From positions 156,023,278 through 156,087,277 of the forward strand of contig CM037879.1 of the NCBI GenBank assembly GCA_021292165.1: a stretch of 64,000 bases of DNA, written 5' to 3'. This document shows, in pieces, positions 45,381 to 56,763 of this stretch. A program made the translations under genes and the position numbers. Source of the DNA: Shinisaurus crocodilurus. Taxonomy: Eukaryota; Chordata; Lepidosauria; Squamata; Shinisauridae. Every line of letters begins with the position of its first letter. Position 1 is the stretch's first letter. The notes below the pieces were generated by a model. That model saw only the letters and a list, made by a program, of their open reading frames with translations, made no database searches and was not told where the DNA came from.

Positions 45381-45900
45381 TAGTAATAATTTAGGATAAA
45401 AATGTAATGAGTAGCAATTCACTCAATACAATGGCAAATTTGGCATCCATACATGCCTACCATCCATGCAATTACTTTGTGATATGTCTGAAGTTTTGTT
45501 ATAGCATTGGAGAAATGGCAGCTATACACTGGTTCAACCTCAACCTGATTTCCATTGGATGATAGAGGGTAGAGCCACTTGGAGGATAATACACACCAAT
45601 ATCCACACAACCATGTCTTCCTCAATTGGAATAGTAAGTGCAACAAGTGATATGCAAATTAAATTTCATGTACGGTTTTTCCAAATTCAAGCATAGAGGT
45701 AAGATGAGAATGGGGTGTGGGGTGGGGAGAACAAAATACACGGCAATGGTGACCTAGAACTGGATCTTTCAATATGTATCAAAAATATGGATGGTGTAAA
45801 GAAAATACAACCTGTGAAGTAGGCCAAGCTGCATATTATGTGGGAGAGACATGATTGGATATTCTGATATTTTTGTTTTTCATGGAAGATAAGGCTATCA
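45381..45900. other. No gene seen
   Basis: Unassigned sequence. Confidence 0.4.
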
Positions 45901-46115
45901 GTGGGTACTAGTCATGATGGCTATATATTACTCCAGTATCAGAGGCAATACGCCTGTGAATGCAAGTTGATGGGGAACACGAGTGGGAGGGTGCAATTGC
46001 ATTCATGCCCTGTTGTGGGCTTTCCTTGGGCGTGGGGTTTACCACTGTGCAAACTGAATGCTGGACTAGATATGTGTTTTGTCTGCTTCATCCTGTCTCT
46101 TCTTATATTTATCAA
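45901..46115 (+). mobile_element. CR1 LINE 3' UTR
   Basis: GGTACTAGTCATGATGGCTA, CCCTGTTGTGGGCTTTCC and GAATGCTGGACTAGATATG follow the CR1 3' UTR at 41,546-41,772. Confidence 0.7.
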
Positions 46116-46139
46116 CAAAACACAGGAGGAAGGGGACTT

Positions 46140-46360
46140 TTAATTTGATTGGAGCAGGAGTGCTGGGTAAGACAGTATTTAAGCCTTTCCCCTGCACTTG
46201 CTTTCCTCAATCCAATCACACACACACTCACACTGGATGATTTCCCCCTGTGGGGGCTAAGACTGGCTCTGGGCACAGGAAGTTTTAGATTGAGGAAACT
46301 ACGTGCAGAGGTTAAGGCTTAAACACAGCCTCCCCAGCACCACCACTCCAATCAAACTTG
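46140..46360. mobile_element. Foldback miniature element
   Basis: Left arm TTTGATTGGAGCAGGAGTGC and TATTTAAGCCTTTCCCCTGC pair with the right arm GAGGTTAAGGCTTAAACACA and CACCACTCCAATCAAACTTG. About 220 bp, non-coding. Confidence 0.6.
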
Positions 46361-47465
46361 GAGCCCCCACAGTGGCTTTAAAACCAAAACCAAAATATCT
46401 GATCACATTGGGGCTAGTTTGGACCATAGTTTCACACTAGAAATTTACATTCTCCTCAAGCTCTCAACAAATACTTTTAATTATGTCACACGGTTTAATC
46501 TTTAATGCACTGCTCCCAATAGATGACTTAAATATGCTCTTTCTGACATAGCACAGTCTTATTATAGGTCTGTATGACACCAGAATATATGTTTTAGATC
46601 ATTCTGAGAGGATAGAGGGGCCTGTGAAGATCGCAACATGTATCCTATCTGAACTGACTTTTAACGAACACTGAACATTTATGAGCATCATGATATTGCC
46701 ACACACACACAATCCTTTCCATGGTAGGGGCCTCCAGAGGGCTTGGTGGCAGGTTGCCAACATTAAAGCTGCAGCATGGAGACTCTACCATACAGAAGCT
46801 GCGACTTCTTGACAGCAACCACACCTCTTCTGCAATGATCTGATGCTAGTTTAAACTGTATCCACAGTGCACTTTTGCCACAAGCCACACAGGGCAACTG
46901 AGCTGAACCCTGCCAGTCCATATGGCTGACAAAGTGAACAGCAAGGTCAATACAGGCCATTCAATCCACTCAGAAAAATATCAGGCAAAACCCTATCCAA
47001 CATGATATGACCTTAGTTCCAACTCCCTAATTCACCCAGAATTAGGATGAGAATTACACCACAAAAATGAGAATTAATACCACCAAGAGGGTTCCCTGTA
47101 CGTTGTGTATGAGGGGAGGAAGTGAGACAAAAAATCAAAACTAGATTTGAAACACAAATGAGTCAATCCGAAGCGTGAGGAAGGTAATGGGAACAGAGGA
47201 AAACAGCAAAGCACTTAGCACCCCTTCCCAAGGCCCACAACTGGCATAAACCAGTGATCAACACACACCACTCCCGGCCACGTACAACTTCAGATCGAAC
47301 TGGGAAGCGGTGGAGGGAACCACGTAAAGAGAAACTGCAACCTCTTTAATCCTTTTAGCGAGCCTTCCATCCAAATCACAGTTGAAGCAGAGGTCAGAGA
47401 GGAGGGAGGGAGGCGGGCAAGGCAAACCAGCAACAGGTGTCTTTCCCACCCCAGCTCAAACCCTC
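46361..47465. other. No gene identified
   Basis: Unassigned. A 63-codon minus-strand frame at 47,258-47,449 has no convincing splice context. Confidence 0.4.
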
Positions 47466-47566
47466 TTATCCTACGCATATTTACTTGGAAGGGAAAAAAA
47501 CCCACTGAACTCAGTGGGGTTTACTTCTGAGTAAACATGCAAGGGATCGGACTGCAAGGGTGTGTG
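47466..47566. mobile_element. Short foldback repeat (TTACTTCTGAGTAAACATGC type)
   Basis: TCCTACGCATATTTACTTGG pairs imperfectly with TACTTCTGAGTAAACATGCA and GGGATCGGACTGCA around ACTGAACTCAGTGGGG. Relatives lie near 32,823 and 49,565. Confidence 0.5.
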
Positions 47567-47749
47567 TGGGGGGGGGGATTAAGAAAAATCCAAGTGTTGA
47601 GGATTGTCATGACTCCCCAGGGGGAAAGGTGGCATCTCGCTAAAGAGCAGGAGAGCAAGCTGCCGTTCCCAAGAGGAAGGCTGGGCTGGGCTGGGCTGAT
47701 GCCCAACGCAAGCCAAGAGCCCCTGACCCACTCCAGCACCCGCGCGGGC

Positions 47750-48340
47750 GTCCCCGGGCATCCAGAGCGCGCTCACACTTAGCCACAGCCTGCAGCTCTC
47801 AACCTCTCAGTCTCCACACCGAGCTGCACCGCAGGCCGGGCCCCTTCCTTCCTTCCTTCCCCCCCCCCCAAGCCGTAGCCGCTCTCCCCCCCCCAGTCAC
47901 CCTCCCCGGCGTAAAGCCGTGGGTTTATCCCCTCCTCACAACCCCAACTCAGCTTCGCTCCACCAGCCCTCGCCGCCCTCACCTGCTCCCTTCGCCTCCG
48001 CTCCACAGCGCTGCAGCAGACAACGGAGCGCTCAGCCATGCCCAGCCGGCGCTCGCAACGATGGCCCGACCCAGCTCAGCGCGGGAGAGGAGGAGGCGGC
48101 GACGAGCGGCCGGGCGGGCGGGACACTCCCTGGGAGCAGCGGCAGCTTCTTCTTTTCCTTCTTTCTCCTTCTCTGTATTTGTCGTCTGGGGGAGGCGCTC
48201 CGGGCTGTCAGTCATTCAGTGCGCGCTCGGCCCTCTCTCTCGCCTCCCTGAGCTCCTGCATCCGCAGCAGACGCCGCCTCAGTCAGTTGCCAAGGGGGCA
48301 CCAGCGCTGCCGCCCCTGCCGCCGCGGCAGGAATGCTTTC
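47750..48340 (-). promoter_or_regulatory. CpG-rich block, candidate CpG-island promoter
   Basis: Dense CpG and GC boxes (CGGCCGGGCGGGCGGGAC near 48,106, GCGCGCTCGGCCC near 48,220) in sequence that, unlike the GC-rich blocks at 38.8 and 49.8 kb, has no terminal inverted repeats or tandem units. A strong minus-strand splice donor (GAGCAG|GTGAGG) lies at 47,982/47,983. This fits a housekeeping-type promoter firing to the left. Confidence 0.55.
47983..48039 (-). CDS. Candidate first coding exon (19 codons) of an unrecognised gene
   Basis: Minus-strand ATG at 48,039 in a good context (G at -3 and G at +4), followed by 19 open codons (MAERSVVCC...RREQ) and a donor CAG|GTGAGGG exactly at the codon boundary, so it ends in phase 0. 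It sits in the CpG-rich block, where first exons are expected. The peptide is not recognised. The 3' partner could include the phase-0 terminal exon at 12,834-12,908, but no middle exon was identified. A rival minus-strand frame from 48,215 reads through the same region and cannot be excluded, and the transcript could also be non-coding here. Confidence 0.4.
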
Positions 48341-48410
48341 TGTGTGTGTGTGTGCGTGCGCGCGCACACACACACACGCGCATACACACACACACACACA
48401 CACACACACG
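48336..48410. repeat. Compound (TG)n(CG)n(CA)n microsatellite
   Basis: TG run, then GTGCGTGCGCGCGCAC, then CA runs: an alternating purine-pyrimidine, self-complementary tract of about 75 bases beside the CpG block. Confidence 0.95.
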
Positions 48411-48435
48411 GCTTAGCCCCGAACTAGCTGTCACG

Positions 48436-48461
48436 GGGTGGGGTGGGGTGGGGTGGGGGTG
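48436..48461. repeat. (GGGGT)n short tandem repeat
   Basis: About five copies of GGGGT on the plus strand, a G-quadruplex-capable motif. Confidence 0.9.
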
Positions 48462-48697
48462 GCTAAAGACTGAAAAATAAATGCCCCCAGCTGGGCCAAA
48501 CTACCCATGGCATGGGAGATTTGTGAAGAGGATGCCCGGTGTATGTGGGTGCGTTTAATATTACTAGCAGGACTGCGGGAGAGGGTTGAATCTCCCCTCA
48601 TGCCTTTTCCCCAATCCCCCCCATCACACCCCCCCCACACACACACACTACTGCTTCCCCCATTGGGGCAAAACATACATACAAAACATCTCACCTG

Positions 48698-48986
48698 CTG
48701 GGCTGGCCCAAGACATTTTGCCGCCTGTGAAGCTCAATATGCCCCACTCGCACACACACACACACACACACATAACAATTCCACATACAGAAGCCAAACT
48801 GGCAGTTGAATCTAACTTCAACACTGGGGATGGGGCAAAATCCTCCACCACACTCGAGGATAGCCTCCTAGCTTAGTGGGGGTAGTAGGGCAGGCTGTGT
48901 CCTCCAAAACCTCACTGCTGCTCCTTGCCCCCCAACATCTGCTGCCTGAGGCAGCCTCGGCCTCACTGGTAGTAGGGACGGCCCTG
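48698..48986. mobile_element. hAT-like element, CAGGRCCGGC family, inverted
   Basis: Left end GGGCTGGCCCAAGACATTTT and right end GTAGTAGGGACGGCCCTG match, inverted, the element at 31,690-31,972 (shared GCCTGAGGCAGC). It contains a (CA)n at 48,748-48,772. Confidence 0.55.
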
Positions 48987-49707
48987 CAACCATGTCATGT
49001 CTAGTTTGGCCCCTACTTTGGGATGTACAACATGCCTAGAAATTCATAGAGTACTCCTAGTCCTCTCAGGTATGAGAGTTGTTCCAAATAGCCTGAAGCA
49101 AAACTTAGAAAGAATACGTGTACCTTCAGTTCCTATTAAATATAATGCAATATGCTGTCATCCTTCAGACTTTCCAATATAACCAAGAAATCCCTAAACA
49201 ATGACTGACTTTATTTCATGCGGAAAGAGGCTTGAGATAGGGGATCTGTACTTGAGTAACTACAGAGAAGAAAGAGAAAATGCCCTGAAAGGTGGCCTAA
49301 AAATATTTTAAATAAATAAATATTTTTTAAAAAAAATCTATGGAGAAGAAGAAAAGGAAAACGAATATATTAATAATAATAATAACAACAACAACAACAA
49401 CAGAATACATTTCCCTCACAATTTAGTCACTACAGCAGCCAGGCACTACACATTTCTGAATTTATTTGACTGAAGCCTGAAGCCCCAGACACCTCTCCTT
49501 TTTGTTGTTGTTGTTGAAAACTTAGGCAATTATCACACATGCTCATAAACTCACATTGTGAGCCAAGCATTAACAGCCTGATCCTATGCATGTTTTCTTG
49601 AAAATATGTCTAACTGAGTTCAATAGTTCTTACTCCCAATTAAGCATGCTCAATCCTATGCAGGGTTAGCTGTACCTATGCATGCCAAACTGCGTAAGAC
49701 TAGGCTG
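48987..49707. other. No gene seen; LINE-tail and foldback fragments
   Basis: GGTGGCCTAAAAATATTTTA at 49,291 looks like a LINE tail. (ATA)n/(ACA)n at about 49,370-49,401. 49,565-49,675 resembles the TTACTTCTGAGTAA foldback family. Confidence 0.45.
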
Positions 49708-50227
49708 CAGGGCCGGCGCTACCGCTAGGCAGACCCAGGCGGCTGCCTAGGGCGCGTGGCGGAAGAGGGCGCAGCGTTTCTGCACCCCTTCCTCGCCTCC
49801 GCCGCGCTCCTGCCCTGCCTACCGCCTCTGCCGCGCCTCCCCGCCCGCCTGCCGGCCGCCGCCGCCACCGCCGCCGCACCTCGCCCCCACGCGCGCGCGC
49901 CCGCCCGCCACCTACCTATCTTCCCGTCGTTTCCGGAGCCCCGCCGGCGTTGTTTTGGCGGGAAGAACCAGGGCAACAGGGCTTAAACAGCCCTGTTGCC
50001 CTGGTTTCCCCGGGAAAAAAAAAAGCGCGGGGGTCCCGTCGCGTCGGAGGAGGAGGCGGCGGCAGCAGCAGCAGCAGCCAGCAGCGGGGGCGGGGGGAAG
50101 GTAGGTGGTGGTGGCGGCGGCGCGGGGGGGGGGTGTTGCAGAGCAGGGCTGCTTTGCTCCGGAGGCCCCCCCACGGCACGAGGGGGGGCGCTAAATATAA
50201 TTTGGCCTAGGGCACCAAACAGCCCTG
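49708..50227. mobile_element. GC-rich element with CAGGGC ends and central hairpin
   Basis: Inverted ends CAGGGCCGGCGCTACCGCTA and CTAGGGCACCAAACAGCCCTG share the outer design and the CTAGGC..GGCTGCCTAGGGC block of the CAGGRCCGGC family. The centre holds an 18-bp perfect hairpin (49,966-49,983 with 49,989-50,006, AACCAGGGCAACAGGGCT). The remainder is CpG-rich with proline/alanine- or glycine-like chance frames on both strands. No true target duplication seen. Confidence 0.6.
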
Positions 50228-50488
50228 CACCGTTCCTGCTAGGCTGTCTATTTATTTGAGATATTTTTATGCCGCTCCTCAGTCAAAAAGACTCCCAGAG
50301 CAGCTTTCATATAATCAATTAAATGAGGATCTAAAAGGACAGAGAAGGGGGTGGGGAAGGGAGAGAGAGATGGAGTGGCAGAAAGAAAATGGATGCCCTG
50401 CCTCCAGTTCTGGCCTAGACCACTTCTGGCTTTGGCCCTGCCCACCACTGACTCTGTGCACTTCTGGTATGTGACCCCTGAGTTTTCT
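50228..50488. other. No gene; LINE-tail-like start
   Basis: 50,244-50,310 (GCCGCTCCTCAGTCAAAAAG) reads like the 3' end of a LINE. The rest is unassigned. Confidence 0.35.
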
Positions 50489-50496
50489 CTCTAGGG

Positions 50497-50631
50497 CAGT
50501 GTTCTCCAACCTTGGGCCCCCAGATGTTTTTGGCCTACAACTCCCAGCATGTCCCAGCCAGCCACGCTGGCTGGGGCATGCTGGGAGTTGTAGGCCAAAA
50601 ACATCTGGGGACCCAAGGCTGGAGAACACTG
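50497..50631. mobile_element. hAT-like foldback with perfect 8-bp target duplication
   Basis: Ends CAGTGTTCTCCAACCTTGGG and the complement of CCAAGGCTGGAGAACACTG; flanks CTCTAGGG (50,489-50,496) and CTCTAGGG (50,632-50,639) are identical. The arms pair over about 60 bp with very few differences, so this is one of the youngest copies in the window. Confidence 0.92.
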
Positions 50632-50639
50632 CTCTAGGG

Positions 50640-52779
50640 TTTGTGGCCCTTGAGATTAAAGTTTCCCACCCCTGTCCTAAACTGTTGTAGCATAAGGTAA
50701 GGGCTGGCAATTCATCCCCTAGCATGGGGGTATAGGGGAATAAACCAACTAGATGGCAGCACTGCATGCACTTATATTTTATTATAGTGTATGCACTTCC
50801 TATTAAAAGCACTCACCCACTCCCACCAAGAATGATGCCTCTGTTTCTGACATCACACAGTCATACAGAATCACCCCCTTGCACACCTTGTTAATAATCA
50901 CCTGCAGAGCTGCTAAATTCTATGCTGGTGAGACTCCTGTGCCTCTATCAGTTACAGGAGAGGAAGAAATGTTCATTTATTTTAACTATTTCTATATCAC
51001 CTTTCCATCATATGTGCTCAAAGCAGCTTACAACAGAAAGGTTAAAAACAAACTATTATAACAACAATAAAGTTAAAAACAAACAAAGCAAAAATAATTT
51101 TGCAGGTGAAATTCACCTGCTAAATTTCTGCCTCCTATTAAAGGCTCTCCAGTCCTGCAAAAAAGGAAAAGGGAAAATCCTATCACCCTGTGGTTGTTAT
51201 TCATAATCATTAACCCTCGCCTGCTGCCCCACCCCCAATCCACAAATAAAACTCCTGTGCATGATGCATACAAATTCAAGAAGTTAAGATTTCTCCCAGC
51301 TGGGACATGGAGTGATACAGAAAAATCTGGAACTGTCATGTGGTCACTTAAGGCACAGGAATTGTAGGAGGGAAAAAAGATGGGAACTCTAATTAGAATC
51401 CCCACTTTACAGATGCACTGAAAAGGTGAGAAAAGTCCACCCTAGGCTGGATTGCTGAAGCATGTAAAAAGAAAGCAGTCACCACAAGCCTGGCACTGGC
51501 AGTCCTGTGAATCATCCCTGCCCGTGTACATGAGGAGCATGTGTTCCCATGGTACAGGAGTCATCTGCCATGTGCATATGCTTCAGGGGGAAATGATTCT
51601 GGAATTTTGCTTTTGGAGATTAAACGGTCTGCATTTCAACTCAATTTAATGTTGATATATTAGCTTCAATAAATATTTGTGGCAGCATAAACTGAGTTAC
51701 TACCATGTGATTTCATAAAGTTAAGTATGCTCTGCAATGCTTGGTCTAAGAATTACTCAGGAAATATGGGTTGACTTGTCTAATAGCACGAGTTCTCTGA
51801 ATCATTAACCTATCTTAGAATTTGGCCATTGCATTAAACTTTCTATCTAAAATTATTTCTATGCCGCCTTTAAAGATGGAATGGAACCCTCTCATGACAG
51901 GAATGTGAATCTTGTCATTAGATTTTAACTAGCAAGGTTCATGAATATTGACCTTAAAATGTGATTGATTATACATTATCTCTTCTGTCTGCAGGAGAGC
52001 TGCTTGTGTAAATAAAACTATTGAGTGCCCAGTACTCAAAAGCTCAATTAAAACTTTAGAAGAGATGTAATCTGTGAAATATGTCAATTGTCAATATTGA
52101 TATGGTTGGATTGTCAGACAGTCCTGGCTGTACAGCTTTTGAAGCAAGACTGACAGCTGATTACAAGTCCCTCACTGTATGGTTTTCACTGGAAATGACT
52201 AGGTAAATATATGTCAGCTATGTTTGGGATAAGAGGGGCAGCCTTCCGCTCTCTACGGGCACAAAGCCAAGGGCCATGTAGCACTGGTCTAATTACACAG
52301 CTCCACTACTCAACATCATCTCCATACTGCCTAAGGTCACAAGAAGAATAGGGCAGGATCATAGCGTCAGGAGAAATGCTATCCATACAGAGTGAGCAGG
52401 GAATGCTGTTGGTACGGGATTGGTTTGCGGCGGCAGCAGCTGGGAATCAGCACATGATGAGCATATGTGTATATGAACATCAGCAGCTTGCCAGGAGCCT
52501 AAAGCAAGGCAAGTGGAAGGTGAGTGCAGGAAGTAATTTCCTGCCACTGCAACAGGAACCACCAGTGAAAGGAAGCTTCATTTCTTCACACACCAGCACA
52601 GCTCTTGTCTTTACTCATCTGCCTCTGAAGCTTTCCCCTGGTTCCCTAGCCTGGATTTCCCCTGAGTTCCCCAGCTAGGGTAGTGACATGCATTGTCAAA
52701 AAAGAGGAAGTTTGTCACACACGCACATACACACACACACACACACGGATACGGGTTTGTGAGAATTCTGCAGATCTAA
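50640..52779. other. No gene identified
   Basis: About 2.1 kb of mostly unassigned sequence; (CA)n at about 52,719-52,746. A frame at 52,376-52,678 next to a GAAG|GTGAGT donor-like site lacks a convincing acceptor. Confidence 0.4.
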
Positions 52780-53056
52780 TGTATATGTAACAGATGCAAA
52801 TGTGGAAGTTATTGCTGTAATTTAGATAGAAATATAATACATTTCACCATAGTGGGGGAGATTGTGTGACCAGGTGACCTGTGTGCCGGCTTAATCTGCT
52901 TTCTAAGTGCAACTTCCTGGCACCTGCTTTCCCTTCTTATGGTTCTTGCTTTTTAAACTGGGCTTGGAGTGGACAGCCCTTCAGAGGACTGTCCTCTGAC
53001 AGGCCTTTCAAATAGAGGACTGTCCTCTATGAAGTAGGACACATGGCCAACGTAAG
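52780..53056. mobile_element. DNA element of the GAGGACTGTCCTCT family, partial
   Basis: Shares GTATATGTAACAGATGCAAA, TTCACCATAGTGG and CCTTCTTATGGTTCTT with 63,066-63,455, and ends in TAGGACACATGGCCAACG. The left terminus is missing. Confidence 0.6.
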
Positions 53057-53531
53057 CTTTCCCCTGGACTCCCAAACTTGGATCTCCTTATAGCCCCATG
53101 CATTTGGCCCTGTTAAAAATCCTGTGTGTCTACGGTGCTAGTCAGCCTGGTCTCTCCAGTAACAGTTCTGCTATCATAGCACTATGATAGCACTATGCTT
53201 AACCACAGCAGCACAAGCAAAAAATAGCAGTTTGCTATTGGCAACAGCATTTTTTAAAACAGCTTGTCTCCTACACAGGACCATTAAAATGCACCACGCA
53301 GCCATGGAAAAATACTAAATCACTACAAACCTGCTTGAAAAAATTTAACATCAAACTCCACAGATGTGACTGCACATGCCTATGGCAAATAACAATGCAG
53401 AACAAAACAAAATGCTCTCAAACATGCACGTGCACACACACACACACTCAACAAAGAATATACATATCAAAACCTACCTTTCTCCCTCATCCTGCAATAA
53501 TAAAGGGAAAATATAAAGCTAGTAAGGGAAT
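53057..53531. other. No gene seen
   Basis: Unassigned; short (CA)n near 53,434-53,447. Confidence 0.4.
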
Positions 53532-53792
53532 TACAGTAATACCTTGGATTGCAATTAACTTGGTTTGAGAGCGTTTTGCAAGACAAGCAAATTTTAAAAT
53601 ATTTATTTAATTTTTTTTTACTTGATAAAGTTGATATACAAGCGACGTCTTGCAAGACAAGTACTGTAGTACAGCTTAAATTAAAAATCTCTGTACAAAT
53701 TTTTTTGGGGGGATTTCGTTTTGATAAGAGTGTTTTGGATTACAAGCACGTTTCCGGAACGAATTATGCTCTCAATCCAAGGCATGACTGTA
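53532..53792. mobile_element. Mariner-type miniature element (copy 5)
   Basis: TA-flanked; ends CAGTAATACCTTGGATTGCA and the complement of CAATCCAAGGCATGACTG. Same AT-rich subtype and orientation as 35,263, with a small local duplication (TTGATATACAAG region). Confidence 0.8.
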
Positions 53793-54690
53793 TTTTGTTT
53801 CTGCCTTAGGAAGGGGCATTTCCATACAACCCACGTTAAGCAATGACTAAACCTTCTATTCTATAAGAAAAGTGTGCTTGAAACAAATACAACTATACAA
53901 GGTGATGATTCTTCCCCAGTGACAGCTGGCCTGGACAGAATATAAATAGCACAAATTATATTTTGTTAAAGATAGAGAAGATTCCATTGAAATGGGCAAC
54001 AACGTTAAGATTATTCTTAATAATATTGCCAGTGGTTGTTCAATGGATATGTTATATTTACTTAGATCTTATTAATATCAATAGCTTACCGAACTGATTT
54101 CAGTTGCTTTGTGGAAACACATTTTCAGTTGCATCTAGACATTGTATCCTTGGCAACAGTATTGTATTTCGGGATCCCTAACAATGTATTCTGTTTATTG
54201 TATGCAAGTGATTGCAAGATACTAGCTCTAGGCCACAAATATAAGATCAAAGATTTAAGCAAACGGCAAACATTTGCTTAAGGTAGACACAATGTTATCC
54301 ATGATTTAATCTATCTGATCCATTAAAAATTAAGGTCACACTGGCAAATTCTTCTCCAACTGTGTAGAAATAAATGTAAATATTTACTGCTTACCTCCAT
54401 TTTCTCTCCCCCCCCCCCCCAAATATGGCACGACCAAGCAACACATATTTTAGATCACATTCACAGCAGGTAAGAACATAAAAAGTGCTTTAATGCTTTC
54501 TTCAAAGAAGACTTTGTAAAATGACTGTGAAATGTATTTCTTTTTAACCATCCCAATGTAACCACTCCTGCGGAATCTGATCACATTACAGTTAGGACTA
54601 GAGCCGATGCTGCACTGGTGTGATCACTGAAAGGATTGTGTGGCTGCTGTCTCACACTGGGGGCAGAATAATAATGATTCAGGGTACTCT
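53793..54690. other. No gene seen; C13 run near 54,408
   Basis: AT-rich unassigned sequence with a cytosine homopolymer at about 54,408-54,420. Confidence 0.4.
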
Positions 54691-55008
54691 CATGCAGGGC
54701 TGGCATCAAGGATTGGCATGGCTGGGCACCTACCGAGGGCCCATTCCCCAATAGGGGCCCACTAAGAGCCCCCTGGCATTGCTCCTCCTCTGCACCACTG
54801 CAACCTGCTTGTTCACCTGCCTCTTGCTCTGGCCCTGACAATGGTGGTGAGGAAAAGGAGGAGCAGTAGACTCCATTGCCTACTTGCTCAATGGCTCTCT
54901 GCCTGTCAAGGAAGCAAGGGGTAGCAGTGATGAGAAAGAGGAGGAGCAAAAGCAGCTGCCGACAATTGAGTTGAGGGTGTCTTGCCCAGGGGTCCTCTAA
55001 AACCTGGG
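54691..55008. mobile_element. Possible DNA-element remnant (GAGGGCCCA type)
   Basis: GCAGGGCTGGCATCAAGGAT and GCACCTACCGAGGGCCCAT at the left resemble a CAGGGC-start family; the right end (AGGGGTCCTCTAAAACCTGG) pairs poorly. Confidence 0.3.
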
Positions 55009-56763
55009 CCGGATCCACACCTAAGGTTTATTACAGGACTGTATCGCCACCATGATTTACAGGGCACACGACGCACACATTTTTCAGTGCCAGTCATGGT
55101 AGTCCTGCGTAATCGTTCTGCGTTTCTTCCAGAATTTCCCAGGACTAGGTTTACCATGGCTTTTTCAGTTATTGTGGTTCACTGTTGCAGTACGTGGCCA
55201 GTGTGTGCTAAACTTGCACTGCAGTTGCCTGTCCAAGGTGTGGCCATGAAAGTCTCATCACTGGAGTTAGCCAATAGTTTTTGAGGGACGGGTGGAATGC
55301 GGCATGATGTGTCCCTCCCAAACTGGTGGGGAAGAGAGGTGTCTGCCATTTGTTGTTGGGCGGCAGTTCGCCCTTTCCCCCCTGGAAGCTTCTTAATTTT
55401 TTGTTTGTAAACATTCATGTGCACCTCCACACCTCCAAGCAGTCTGCTTTGGGGAATTGTGTGTTAGTGGGTTTTTTTAAAAAAACAAATTTGCTGCTGC
55501 GCACGTGCGCACCTCTGCATAAGCGGTGGACCAGAAACACAGAACCCCTGTTTCTGAAATGGCCATTTCCCCTGCGTGTGAAAGGCAGTACCCCCAGGAT
55601 AACTGCCATGGAATGTGAGAGGGGACAGGAGCGGGAGGCTTCCCACCTCGTTGCCTGAAGAGCAGGCAGCTGTAAACTAGCCAAAAGGCACGTCTGCTCA
55701 GAAGTAAATTACATTCTCTCCAATGCCCTTACTCCCAAGCATTTCACATTGATTTAATAGGAGCCTTGTGCTCAGGAAACTCAGAACTGGAGGAACAATT
55801 CTTTTTGCCTTTTTTTTTTTAAAGATCGCTCCTGCGCTCGTTCACACCTGTGCAGAGACTATGAAGCAATTTTTTAAAAAAAACAACACCCTGTTCAAGG
55901 CAACACCCAGTTCTACTGCTACGGAGTTAGGTGTGGGGTGGCAAACCAGGATGACTGCAGTACATTTAACAGGAATGTGCCCAGTGAGGAGTGACTGCAG
56001 AACATGAATATAGCAGTACGGTTCTGCTAACTTGACAATATACAGTGTAATGTGGACCCCCCCCCCCCGAACCAGCACTGCTCTCATGCCATACCACCTT
56101 TTTCAAATCTCACTACCTTGCCTTACAAATACAAATAATTTATGCAAAGTTTATAGTGCCTTTTTTTTAAAGGAGTTTGTTTCCTTTTCTGATTTCATGT
56201 TACAATTTTTTATAAACATTTGGCCTGTTTTTAATTCCAGCATTTGCGGAGAGAAGTGTATGCTGGAATGATGTTCTACCTTCTACCTGAGAGACCGACA
56301 GACATGCCTCAATGAAAACATTAGTCAAAGATTGGGGGGAAAGTTTAATTTATGCAGTAACTCAACTTGTTCTTTTCATGTTGCATCAACAAAATAATTG
56401 TTGCAGGGATTTCTTCTAGGTTATCAACCTGCAGCCCTCTGCAGGAAGGTTAGCAAGTTCGGTCTTGTTTGCCAGGTGTACAAATTGTCACAGTGAGGTT
56501 TAATAGTTGGTGAATTCTACTTGGTAACTAAGGAACAAATGCAAAGGGAAGGAGTTAACCCTATTATTTTATTGACCACCTACTTGATTTCTGCTTCACT
56601 GGAAAAAAACACCAAACCACCTAGTAAGGGAAATCCCCATGTGGAAGCAGCTTCTGCTCATGCAACTGATGCAGATGCTTTTTACAACTGCATTGCAATT
56701 CTGATTAACTGGCTAGATATGTATCTTCTGATAAAGATGGGGATACATATACGCACCAAGACA
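55009..56763. other. No gene identified
   Basis: Unassigned sequence. GGGCCGGATCCACACCTAAG at 55,009 may start another repeat. Short frames at 55,326-55,684 have no supporting splice context. Confidence 0.35.

Noticed and set aside
47258..47449. 63-codon minus-strand frame near the candidate promoter
   Set aside because: No splice acceptor or donor fits the frame and nothing in the peptide is recognised.
49725..50259. Several open frames rich in Ala, Pro, Gly or Arg
   Set aside because: By-products of CpG-rich repeat sequence inside a transposon-ended element, with no domain and no splice context.
52376..52678. 100-codon plus-strand frame ending near a GTGAGT site
   Set aside because: No acceptor, no recognisable domain, and typical of chance open frames.
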